A stretch of DNA of 64,000 nucleotides from Artemisia argyi (taxonomy: Eukaryota; Streptophyta; Magnoliopsida; Asterales; Asteraceae). The position numbers and the translations under genes are program-made. Positions 36,501-47,231 of the stretch are shown here, one piece after another. Below the pieces are notes generated by a model that worked only from the letters and a program-made list of their open reading frames with translations, was not told where the DNA came from and searched no databases. The stretch covers positions 115,701,361 through 115,765,360 of the forward strand of contig CM060703.1 of assembly GCA_030686995.1 (NCBI GenBank). Direction: 5' to 3'. How positions within the stretch are numbered: the first letter of the stretch is position 1; every line of letters begins with the position of its first letter.

Positions 36501-37636
36501 AAATTACACTAGAATTTAAGAAAACTACAATTCGACACTAAATTAGCTAAATTACACTAGATAATCTGAGCAAATCCCATTGATAATCTGAGCCATTGGA
36601 TAAGAGAGAGATGATCTTGACCCTCCACGTATTTTTGGCGGGAAAAATGGGGGTGAGTGAAATTGCTTAAATAATCCAACAGGGGGGGTTGGCATTAATT
36701 GTGGTTGTCATATTAGGTGATAGTGGTTTTGGGCTGTGGATTGTGAAGGTGGGTTGAGGTGATGGATTTTCAGGGCAAGTGGAGAGGTGGGGGAGGGAAA
36801 GAGAGGAAGGGGGTGATGGTTGTTTGACTGTTTTGACCACAGGGTCAACGTTTGACCCTAGAATATATCAAAAGGGGTGTTTGGGCTTGTGGCAAGTGGG
36901 CTTGGCAAGGGAGTGGGCTGGGGAAATAAGGTGGGTGGTCTTTGGTTGTTTTGTTTATGGATTGGATTTGGTTTGGTATATATTAAGGGTCCGGATTGGC
37001 ATTGTATTATCACAAGGACCAATTTTGCAATATTCCTAATTTTGAGGGACCAAATCTGGCATTCTTCCAAAGTATTCCATGGGGGTATTTTCTACCAAGT
37101 GAGAATATTATGAGGACCTGTGTTGATAATTTCCATTTTTGAATGTCCAGGGACTAAAACTGCCAAACTTTAAAACTCCAGGGACCAAATATGTAATTTC
37201 ACTAAAATTTCCATCCAAGGACCATTCCTGCCATTAATGAGAAGTACAAGGTCAAAATTTGTTTTTCTCAAAGTTTTAATATCCCAGGGACCATTTTTGT
37301 CAATTTTCAAAATTTAGGGACTAAACTTGTAATTTTGTGAAACTTTGCACCAAAGGACTAAGTATGTAATTTTGTGATTTAAAAGGACCTTTGGTGACTT
37401 TTTAATGTTTTTAGAATAACCAGGGACTAGATTTGACAACTTTTGAAAGATGAGGGACCGAAACTGCCAATTATGCAAACTTTGTTTATTTTTCATCTGT
37501 TTTTTATTATTTTGCTTCTAAAACATATAAAACACATTCCTGGGATATTTTCAGTATTTTGATGCAATATTTCGTGTTTTTAGATGTTTTGGCAGCTCAG
37601 AATAGGTAAAAATGATGAGTGTTTGAGCACTCATCA
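33599..37636 (-). repeat. A 5' LTR (right copy), TATA segment deleted
   Basis: 4,038 bp, paired with 8446-12496. Around 36563-36566 about 60 bp present in the left LTR are missing, including its TATA box. A 20-bp insertion relative to the left copy lies near 35170-35195. The AATAAGCT cluster (34675-35470), GGACCAAA array (37012-37466) and terminal inverted repeat (37613-37636) are all present. Confidence 0.93.
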
Positions 37637-37641
37637 GGCTT

Positions 37642-38020
37642 CGTTTTTCTGTGGGCTAGACAAATTTTTGGGGCCTTCATTGTTACTCCTTTGTGCTTGG
37701 GGCTTGTTACGTGTAATATTTTTTTAAAACTGCTGGATAACTAAAACACAAGGGACGAAGTTTTGTAGTCGATGTTCTATTGTTGTGATCAATTTTTGTG
37801 GTATATTTGCGTTGGTCTAAGATCTTGCGAAAAAAATTGCCTTGGGGAATAATTATTTGTCACGGTTTTTATTGAGCTTTAAGAATTCAAGAGTGAGATA
37901 CTCAAGCCTAATCAATCCTTCTGTGTTTCATGGTTTCTTCTTGATTTTGTAAAATCCTGCGAAAGAATCTATTTCTCGGTTTAAATCATAGAAGTGTAAA
38001 ATCCCGTGCACGTTCATATC
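37642..38020 (+). other. G leader, right part
   Basis: This continues the leader of G after A. The join is supported by the target duplication GGCTT. No frame is recognised before the ORF at 38021. Confidence 0.55.
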
Positions 38021-38836
38021 ATGGCAAATTCTTCGGATTCCGTCATATCTGAGATACTCAAATTGTATGACATGAACGATGATCATAAGATTTCCAACCC
38101 TGTACAACAAATCAACGTACTTGTTCCTGATAATGCTGCAATGGAACCTTCATGCTCGGATCCTCAAGAGAATGTGACTCATCAGCCAAGTAAATTACTT
38201 GATGATGCAAAGGAATGCCGTATAAAATGCTTTCGACTACTTCATTCACACCTCTCGGTACTGTTGGAGGGAACTGGATTCAAAATGGGATTCAAATGTG
38301 CATTTACAACTCTCTTCGGTCAAGATGTTCAGACTTTCACAGACACAATGATTCTTAATTTAGAGCAATTACGACAACAACAGGACCAAGAAGAATCTTC
38401 CAATATTGGGCCCATGGCTGCCCTCTGTGTGCTCAACAAACAACTACAGAGGTTCATCGATTCAAAATCCGCTATGATATATGACTATGAGAGTCAGATG
38501 ACTATGAAGTGTTTTGCTGACCACACGGAAATTGATGTTGACACATTCAGAGACATATTACTCCAACACATGGATAAGGTTAAGGGGTACATTAAGGAAA
38601 GGGCAAAGCACAAAATGAAGTATGATGACAAGGTGAAGGCACATCGGGTACAATCAAGTGATGGTATTGCTTATTTGGGAAATGCATCGGATGTTGGGTC
38701 AGTCATCAATAAATGCAAGGGAACTGAAACTGATAACATTGACACTACTGGCAAGTTTGTGACATGTGCTACACATGATATTGATGCAGAGGTCAGACTG
38801 GTTTTTGAACTTGGTTCAGATGATGAGGTACCCTGA
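38021..38836 (+). CDS. G ORF: copia-like leader/Gag-type protein
   Basis: An intact frame of 271 codons from ATG 38021 (MANSSDSVISEI), preferred to the in-frame ATG five codons upstream because nothing in the first five residues suggests coding. It is acidic and helical. The middle has KCFRLLHSHLSVLLEGTGF and CAFTTLFGQDVQTFTDTM, then a glutamine-rich segment, then DTFRDILLQHMDKVKGYI. From memory this resembles an N-terminal ORF found in Asteraceae copia polyproteins of unknown role; that is unverified. It has no zinc knuckle, protease or RT. It ends 76 bp before the LTR of F, so the rest of G lies beyond F, outside the window. Confidence 0.6.
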   Translation: MANSSDSVISEILKLYDMNDDHKISNPVQQINVLVPDNAAMEPSCSDPQENVTHQPSKLLDDAKECRIKCFRLLHSHLSVLLEGTGFKMGFKCAFTTLFGQDVQTFTDTMILNLEQLRQQQDQEESSNIGPMAALCVLNKQLQRFIDSKSAMIYDYESQMTMKCFADHTEIDVDTFRDILLQHMDKVKGYIKERAKHKMKYDDKVKAHRVQSSDGIAYLGNASDVGSVINKCKGTETDNIDTTGKFVTCATHDIDAEVRLVFELGSDDEVP

Positions 38837-39002
38837 TGTGCTCATGGTGTGTACAAGTTTTAAAATTTATAAACACGCTTATCCGATTAACTATTTAACA
38901 CATACGAGCAAGTGTAATACTCCGTAAATCCCAGCTCATTTATTAATGCTAATTATCGACACTATTCTAATCTAAGCCATTTTTGCAGGCTAATTTGAAA
39001 TT

Positions 39003-39173
39003 TTTATATGAGACACCGTTCGCTTGACACCCTATTACTTTGGTCACCGTTTGTTTGTCACCCGATTATTTTTGTCACTTGGTATCACCTGATTGTCACT
39101 CTTAGATGTCACCCAATGAGGTTAACACCGGTAACTCTCACTTGCGACCTGACACCTTGAAATGACACCGACA

Positions 39174-39255
<82 letters not shown>

Positions 39256-39260
39256 TTTAT

Positions 39261-39323
<63 letters not shown>

Positions 39324-39805
39324 TATTTATATATATATTATTACGAAACTACTATCACACTATGTATATATATAAGTATATATACCTAGGAACGACACCG
39401 TTTATATTTTTATGAGAACTACACGAATCGACACCGATACCGAAACTAAAGTTACTAAAGCACTAGTCACCGACACCCTATTCCTTTGTTTGGGCCGAAT
39501 ATCACATAAGCCCAAGTTGTATTTTCTTTCTTTTGCCTTGCTGCTGCGCCAAAACACAAAACCACAAGCCCAACGAATTACTTGTTCCTTTGTTTATATT
39601 TTGGGCCGTTCGTTTCTCAAACCCGTATGGCTGTTTATTTTCTTTTTGCGTTGCATGCTACTCAAAGAGCACAGCTTGTGCAAAAAATAGATACACACAC
39701 GTTTTCTTTCTTGGTTCCCTACATAATCGACACCAAGCATACCATCCCCTTTGACCTTGATTCATGCGTGTTAGATTAGCCAAAAACCGACACCCAAGCC
39801 GACCT
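39003..39805. repeat. TGACACC / CGACACCG word cluster in F LTR
   Basis: About fifteen or more copies of GACACC or GTCACC variants lie on both sides of the microsatellite, most densely at 39003-39173 and again at 39390-39475 and 39727-39800. Confidence 0.55.
39175..39321. repeat. ATT and TA microsatellite
   Basis: (ATT)n at about 39175-39256 is followed by (TA)n at about 39266-39321. A frame coding poly-tyrosine over it is an artefact. Confidence 0.95.
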
Positions 39806-42234
39806 ATCAAGGTCTATAATGCTCAATTAACCACCATACCAACACCTTGCACCATAATATCTCATTAACCAAGAGATAACATGTTTCTTTAACCAAGATC
39901 AAAAACCACATGCTACGAAGATCAAAAACCACATGCTTCCTCCTTTTTCTGTTTGTTTAAACCAACCTAGTATTCATGCTTCACATCAACACCCCGAGCC
40001 TAAGCATAAACAAATCAAAATGGTACATTGACTTTCAAAACTTGACATGACAACACAAGTTAAACGAGACAATCTTGTCTCAAGGAGAGGAACACGTCGC
40101 ATGAAGTTGTGCACACATGAAAACTAGCTAACCACCTAGATTACACTATAACAGCCAGATTTAATGATCCTTCCTCACAAACTCTCAAACAAAGAAAATC
40201 ACTGCACTCCTCTTGTTGCTACTGTCGAACTCTAGAAGGAGAATAAGAAGGAATTGGATAGGAAAAGGAAAGTGTTCGATTATATCAAAGCTTGAGTAAG
40301 ATATTGGGTTAAGGAGGAGCTCACGGATCTAGCTGTTTCCTTGTTCTCACCTCGTACGCACGACACCATCACCACCAAGAATCCTTGATGTTGTAAGTTA
40401 CTCAAAACTCATTTCATATTGTTCATTTCTTGTCTTCATATATGTTGCACCATGTGAACACTTAAAAATATAAATCTAGTACTAAACTTAACATTCCAAA
40501 AACTCATTTTGACACTTTACTTTGGCACGATATCTCTCGATCTATACGTTCATGTGACACGTATTTTTACTTGAAACGTATCTTAACTTGGTAAACTATC
40601 AAACTAGCGTAACATGCATATTATACTCGATCCTATACTACGTGAACTAGACCAAAACCAAATCTATGTCGGGCACCTCCATTTTCAACTAAAATGCCAC
40701 TTGGGCCTAAGTTGGGCTAACGAGCCCATGAATCTTTCAAAAGGATTTTCGTTTTTAAAATTTAGAAAATAGCGAGACACATGAGACTTTCAAAACTGAT
40801 TTTAAGGATTTTTATAAGTTGTAATTACTATTTTTATTGTACCAAAAAGTTTATTTTTCAACAACTTAACTAAGGACTATTTTTGCAAAAGTTATCGTTA
40901 AGGGACTAAAACTGTCAAAACCACCATACTTTCGGACTAAAGTGGAAACAGTAAATTTCTAATAAAACTAGAGGGTAGAAACTGTATTTTTCCAAAGATC
41001 GAGGTGTAAAAGTGTAAAAAGTTTTAACAAGGACTAAAATGTAATTATTTTTTACCAAGGGGTAAAAGTGTAACTTTATTAAAGTTAAAGGTCAATTTTG
41101 ACAAAAGATATTTTGTTAATTAATTATTTTACATAATTAAATTTCGCATACATAAATACATATATACTTTGTAACTTTGAAATAAATATGTATTTTACTA
41201 AAAATATTTATTTATAAATATTTTTATTAACGTTATTATTATCACGAATAAATTAACAATTATTGATCACCGTTTCAAATCACCGTACTCGTGACATATC
41301 ACATGTCAATTACGAATCGAACCTAAGACACCGATGACTATATATTTATAGGTCGCAAGTCAGAGGAATTTCATTGCTAGTCGTAGTAGTACACCGTCAC
41401 CTTTGAGCACCGTTGTGTTTAACCCACACCTGTCAGGTGAGTTCATGGTCCCACATTTTTAAACTGTTTTCTAAATCCCGTGGGGAGATACATACTATAA
41501 ATCGAACACAAGTATTTTTCTGTATGCTATTACTACCCGATATTGCCTAAGTTGACACCCGTACTACAAGTCCCTCATATCACGAACCTTAATCACTTGC
41601 GAGTGAGCGCGAATATAGCTAATAGATCTATTGGAATGGCAGCCATCTCTGTCAAAGTGATTATTTGGAAGGAGGTGTGCTATATTCGAGGTAACATGGA
41701 AACTGAGTACATTTCCATCACCGAGGGCCCCCACTGTTATCTACACCCCTCGTGGTGTAGGTAATTTTTATCTTTATGATATTTCGATACTATGTTAAGG
41801 CTTGCGTTTCGTGAGGCTTAGGAGCAATATTTCACCAGTTTAGTCAAAACCTGTCTATCTTGGCTTGTTTATTTTTAATACTTGACTTGTGTTCACACTA
41901 TTACAATTTAAACTACTATGGATTCACTCAACCTTTGTGTTGACTTTTTAGCATGTTTATCTCAGGAAACTTGCAGGCATGGTGGCACGGAGCTGGCAAA
42001 AGGGCACACAGGCCCTCCCTTTTATTTCAATAATAATATCATTCTTTTCAAACTCATCCCTTCTTTTGCGAAACAATTAACATTTGGAAAATGTTTGTAA
42101 GTCTGACTAATTGAGTTTTCATGGAATGATATTGACTATCTTTTGAATTGTTAACTATGAGTATGACTGTGTACTAAACTGTAATGACCCCGATTAGACT
42201 TCAGCTGCTTATCAAATTTCGGGGTGTTACAGAT

Positions 42235-42251
42235 TGGCATCAGAGCCATGG
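42235..42251 (+). other. F primer-binding site, initiator-Met type
   Basis: TGGCATCAGAGCCATGG, one base from the usual TGGTATCAGAGCCATGG, three bases after the LTR. Confidence 0.85.
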
Positions 42252-42484
42252 TTATAGAGAACCAAATGATTTATCAAAACATTGGACTACAACCTCACCA
42301 GATTTCTAAACAAACTATTTATCACCAAAGTGCCCTCCGTGCCAGCGCTTGCCAACGTCATGTTTTAAGGTTTGATTTTAGCACCCATTACATTTAGTTC
42401 ACTATGGCACTATGATCACTGTGCATGTAGCATTATATAGACTAAATGACTTAAATTACTATTATTTTGCGATATTACAGTACC

Positions 42485-43993
42485 ATGTCGCCTCCGATTA
42501 TTATATTGTATGACAGTGACGACGTCATGCCGACATCATCCACCTATCCTACCATTGACTTATCTGACTATGACACCCAGGACACCCGAGACACACATGA
42601 TTCTGACCATGACACCGTACCTGTATCACCTGTCATTCCATCTCCTGTTCCATCTGGAGACCCATCTGCAGAGACTGAGCCCTTCGAGGAGGGTGAGGTT
42701 GCTTCTACACCCGTTGATTCTTTTGCTATAAAACCACTTTTTCGTCCTGTCTGTGGACCTATGACACACTACCAGTACATGTACGATCAGTATCTCATGT
42801 CGCAGCAGTTTCTTGCGGCTGATGACCGTCCTACACCACCTGCTAGTCACCATTCCGGTTCAGATGCTAATGACGAGTCTTCTGACTCCGATACTTCTGA
42901 CACTGCTGCTTCTATCCCACCACCATCCCCGCCTGCACCGATTCGTCGGTGCAAGCGAGTGAGGATTCTTGGGCCCTTTGAGCCTGAGCTTTTCAGAGAG
43001 TTGTTTCGATATCATGAGGGAGACTTTACCCGAAAATTCATGGCTCGGAAACGAGTATGTATTTTGCCTGCTTCTACTGTTACACCACCTATACCTACAT
43101 CTGTACCATCACCCACACCTGTACCTCCATCTATTTCTATGCCTGAGCTGACACCTGTGGCATCACCAGCACCTTCACCATCTCTGTCACCATCACCTGT
43201 ATCACCCCTACCTGAGCCACATCCTTACATGCTACCTACTTACACCGCACCCCAATTTTTTGAGGTTTTACCACCCATGCCACCACCTATGGTATTCTAC
43301 TCTTAGACTACTACTGTACAGATACCATCACCTGCTTCGTCACCTATTCCATCACCATCACCTATTCCTACTGAGACCACTACCTCACCCGGCATTCATA
43401 GGTTGGTTGATGCCCGCCGATGGTCGTTCTTGATAGAGTGCATCCACCGATGGAGGTTTATTGAGGGATTACCTAGGGCTGCTGAGCTTGGAGAAAGTTC
43501 TTCAGCGGTGTTACCTGTTACTGGGGAGCCGATACACCATACTATCCCTCTATTGGCTGCTAGGTTGGTTAGACATGAGGATCGTCTTGATGAGCTGTTG
43601 ATCGTTATTAAGGAAATATCCTTGGAGAGGATTGAGGGTATGCAGGAGGAGGTCGAGAGCCTCGTAGTACATAGGACAGCTTTAGAGATGGTATTTGAGA
43701 TGATGGGGATAGAGATTGAGGAGGCACAGGCTACCATCACTGAGTTCGGTCACCCACTAGATGTTTAGAGGCATGAGATGGAGGATTTGAGAGAGATAGC
43801 GATCATCACACAGCAGATGCTGGAGCATCAGACACAGGAGTTGGCCGCATCTAGTGCTACCATTCATGCTCTGTCAGCCACGATTGAGGAGATTCAGGCC
43901 CGTGAGAGATCCAGGGATTTAGAGATGTTGGAGATGATCAGGATCATCAGAGAGCTAGAGGGGAGATCAGGAGGCGCACCTGGACCTTCATAG
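42485..43993 (+). pseudogene. F extra ORF upstream of gag: proline-rich and coiled-coil
   Basis: A 503-codon frame opens at ATG 42485 (MSPPIIILYDSDD), preferred to the upstream in-frame ATG at 42467 because TTACAG just before it looks like a splice acceptor. It is interrupted by two in-frame TAG codons (43304-43306 and 43766-43768). The N-terminal half is rich in proline, serine, threonine and aspartate. The C-terminal half (residues about 310-500) is rich in glutamate, isoleucine and leucine and looks coiled-coil. No enzyme motif is present. I recall similar ORFs upstream of gag in Asteraceae chromoviruses; function unknown, and the recollection is unverified. Confidence 0.65.
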
Positions 43994-44373
43994 ATCTATG
44001 ACCTATCATTACATTCAGGGACATCTTAACTTGCCATCTGTGGCATTAATAATGTTGTATCTTATTGTTTTGTAATAATAAATTCAAATTATTAAAACTT
44101 TATGTTGGTTATGATTGTACTGTATTGATATTGATTTATGATGATTCAGTTGTTTGATCTTATATTATGCTCCCATATTGAGATTCATTATAATTTCCAT
44201 GTGTGTTGTTACATGTCGTGATGATTATTTATGAATGATATGGTTTATGTTGATGGTGTGATTGTGCTGTATTTTGTGATGATCTCGACTATTATGAGCT
44301 TAGTTATATTATTTCTCTTGTTATTGATCGATGTTTGGAATTCTTACTTATACACTTGCAGTTTTATAGAGAT
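43994..44373 (+). other. F spacer between extra ORF and gag
   Basis: 380 bp of AT-rich non-coding sequence. It ends with TTACTTATACACTTGCAG, a good splice-acceptor look-alike, 13 bases before the gag ATG. Confidence 0.45.
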
Positions 44374-44534
44374 ATGGCCCCTAGGAAAACCGCTACTCCT
44401 ACCTCATCACCCGCTATGACCCGGGCTGCTATCAGAAAGTTGGTCACCGACAATGTTGCTCCAGCTTTGGAATAGCAGGCTGCCGCAATGGCGCGAACTA
44501 GTAGCAATAACCGAGCCACTGCTGAGAGCGAGTC

Positions 44535-44903
44535 TGTAGGACCTTAAATCTATCAACTTTAACACAAATATAAGCACTAGATGAAGTAAAGATGGTGACT
44601 TGATGTTATGAATGTGTGGCGTAAATATTGAAAGAGAATGATAAGATGAAGAGAGCTTTTATTAATAAAACACACACAATACACACACAAGCACACACCT
44701 CAAATGAGCTTTGAGGTGTTTATATAGTTCCTAAGAAAGGATGCCTTAAAGGCTTTCCATGGGCTTTGTCTAATGGGCTTGGTTTACATATTCTAATAAA
44801 GGCTTACATGATATACTAAATAAATACCAAGTCCATAGCCCAACATACTTAACTATTACAATACTTTTCGACTCAATAATGATCGTCACTTTTAATGCTA
44901 ACA
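44535..44903 (-). repeat. D 3' LTR (left copy)
   Basis: 369 bp, paired with 51978-52345. On the minus strand it has TATA box CTATATAAAC, complement of about 44717-44727. Confidence 0.92.
44695..44727 (-). promoter_or_regulatory. D TATA box with perfect inverted repeat (left LTR)
   Basis: ACACCTCAAA (44695-44704) and TTTGAGGTGT (44710-44719) are perfectly inverted around TGAGC. In the element sense the repeat follows the TATA box directly. The right LTR has it at 52137-52161. Confidence 0.65.
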
Positions 44904-47231
44904 ATCTCCCCCTAAGGGACGATCATTGAGATCTCCCTTAGATTTCATAAATGATCAACACTTCTAATGCTAACAATCTCCCCCTAAGGGTGATCATTGA
45001 GATCTCTCTTTTGTGACCTTGATCTTTGATCTTTGAAACTTGTTCTTTTTGAACTTTGAGTCTTTGTGTAATAGCTTTGATAGTTCCTTTGTTCCAATCA
45101 TGCTTTGTATTCTTTGATAAATGTCGATTGGTCGTTCTTGCCTTTGGTCAATATCTTTACACTGTTGTCTATACGTCTTTTCCAACATGCTCATACTTTG
45201 TTTTACATTGAATCTTTGTGAAGTTCTCTTCTCTTTGACTTTAATCTTTGTTTCTTTAGTTTGTATATTCTTTGACTTTGACTTAGAAACATTCTGATCT
45301 TTGCTTTGCTTTGATCTTTAAAGAGAGCTTTGTAGGGTATGAGCATGTGGATCTTTGAGTGATGGTAACAGTCTTTCTCCAAGGAACATTCATCAGTACC
45401 TGCATAAAACAGTTAGCAATAAGATATCCGGTACTTACAGGTTCGGAATTAGAGATCGTCAACAGCATAGTGTGAAGACTCCTTCTAACCCTTACCAAGG
45501 CCGTTCCCATTTCGGATACTCCCGAGAAAGCTTACGAGACCTACTAAGTAGATCAACGAATGGGTGAGTCGTTGGGGATCACTCCATGACTGTAGACCGT
45601 TTGAAACATAGTAACCATCATGATAGATAAGGCAAGATCCGTAGATCTCATAAAGACTTACAACTTGTGTCCTTTTTGGCGAACACAAGTGTATTCATAG
45701 GAAGTGTATCCTAAGAGATCTTTTAGATGTATCTCATGGCTCTAGAATCGATAAGTGCATAATTTGGTTTCCTATGCGGAGATTAGGGATGGGTCTCCTG
45801 CTTCAATATCAACCATCTCTAAGAGACAGGTCGATAGATTACACCGGTTCCCCGTGAGAGAGTGAAACAAGCTCTTTTAAGAGAACTTGAGTGGCTAGAA
45901 GGTTTAGTGCAGTGCGTCACTGGGTCCATGACGTCTTGTCTTCAATACCGGTGTCACCTTAGTAACAACCAGTAGCATATGAGTTGAACCCGGTTTCTGC
46001 CCTAAGGTTGAACATTTGGAGGGCTATTTCTTTTCACCCTTTTCATTTGCATTTCTTTTTAATTCTTCAACCCCTTCTTTCTCCTTTCTCATTTTCTCCT
46101 TTTTTCAATCATACCTAAGGACTTCTAATTCTAAACTATTGGATTTGTCCTTAGGTAGATCCCTCCGGCTCTGGCGGATCATAGGACGGTTTTTACCTAA
46201 CCTTAGTCACCTTATAACTCCATGACTATCCTATTGTTGCCATCAAACCATTTGTGAAAATCTCTCAAAATGTTTATGATAATAAAACATACTTTGTTAA
46301 AACTTCGAGAGTTTTACATTTCCTGAAGGACTCCCCCTTCACATGTGCTCATGGATTTTTAAGAAATTTGCACATGTGTGAGGAGTATGCACTTTTGAAT
46401 TGATTCACTTTTAATGAACACAACTGATTTGAGACACGCTTACATCACTAGTTAGACTAGCTTGAAGTTATTACCCGGCCTGGTCATATCCACATAAAGT
46501 TTCTCGAAATGGTACATTTCTACTAAGCAAATCCTTTTCGAGACACGCTTACGTGGCTAGTTAAAGAGTTCCATTGTCAGCTTTTAGGTGACAGCTAGCT
46601 CTAGTAACTAACTTGACGTTATTACCAGTCGAGGATAAGTCTTTTCGATTACTAACTTTTGTTGTTTCGTCAATTCTTGGATCACATTTTAATCACGTCT
46701 TCTCCCCCTCAAAAATAGCATATCCATGGTATTTTTTATACCAATTCATTAAAACCTTTTCTTTTCGGATAGCTTATGGGAGAAACGGATGTTTGTAAAT
46801 TCCGTATTAGTTTCTTTTAAGCATGATCTTTTTGGAACATCTTTTTATTACTCCCCCTAAAAAATAGAACATTATGAGTAAATTTAAGCTTTTAAAGATT
46901 TGAGGGAGTAATATTTTGAGCTACATCGTGAAAAGTTTTGAAAACCTTTTGAAACATTTTTTTTTTAAATTTTGCTCAGAAAATTAAGAAGATTTTGAAA
47001 ATCTTTTTGGAGAGAAGTCTTCTTATCTTTTAGGATTGTTGCACAGACATGTACAACAGGGTCCTTTCTTTGAAAATCATGGGTTATACACTGTTATGTG
47101 TGCATAAGCCATAATGTTTTTAGGATAAGTGCTCAAAAAATATTTAAAACCTTTGTTTAAACTTAAGCATTTTACTTTCTTTAAAGAACGAGTCCTTAGC
47201 TGAAGTACTAAGAAGTCATTATGTTAATGGA
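44904..47231 (-). other. D 3' region
   Basis: 2.3 kb of non-coding sequence between the Gag-like ORF and the left LTR. The PPT, read as TTAGGGGGAGAT on the minus strand, abuts the LTR, and a second copy of CTCCCCCTAAGGG lies at about 44978-44990. Short frames here have no recognisable product. No pol remnant was seen. Confidence 0.65.

Larger units (their letters stand above)
8441..37641 (-). mobile_element. Athila-type LTR retrotransposon A (29.2 kb with nested B)
   Basis: The element spans 8446-37636 and is flanked by GGCTT on both sides (8441-8445 and 37637-37641). LTRs are 4,051 bp (left, 3') and 4,038 bp (right, 5'). PBS on the minus strand is at 33576-33593 and PPT at 12497-12508. Order in the element sense is gag-protease, then the B insertion, then RT, RNase H and integrase, then a 0.9-kb structured 3' region. 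Removing B and one copy of its target site leaves the protease-to-pol frame unchanged. The element is defective: a gag-pro frameshift, four stops and an in-frame deletion in pol, and loss of the TATA segment from the 5' LTR. Confidence 0.95.
38913..42231 (+). repeat. F 5' LTR
   Basis: Begins TGTAATACTCCG and ends CGGGGTGTTACA, so the ends are imperfect inverted repeats of about 12 bases. The PBS follows immediately. The LTR holds a TGACACC-word cluster, an ATT/TA microsatellite, and a run of GGACTAAAA-like words near 40870-41090. No gene is seen; the frames there are artefacts. Confidence 0.8.

Noticed and set aside
38835..38912. Start of the F LTR at TGATGTGCTC
   Set aside because: The LTR ends CGGGGTGTTACA; its inverted partner TGTAATACTCCG is at 38913, so the LTR starts there.
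39162..39389. ORF with a long tyrosine run
   Set aside because: It is the ATT/TA microsatellite read as codons.
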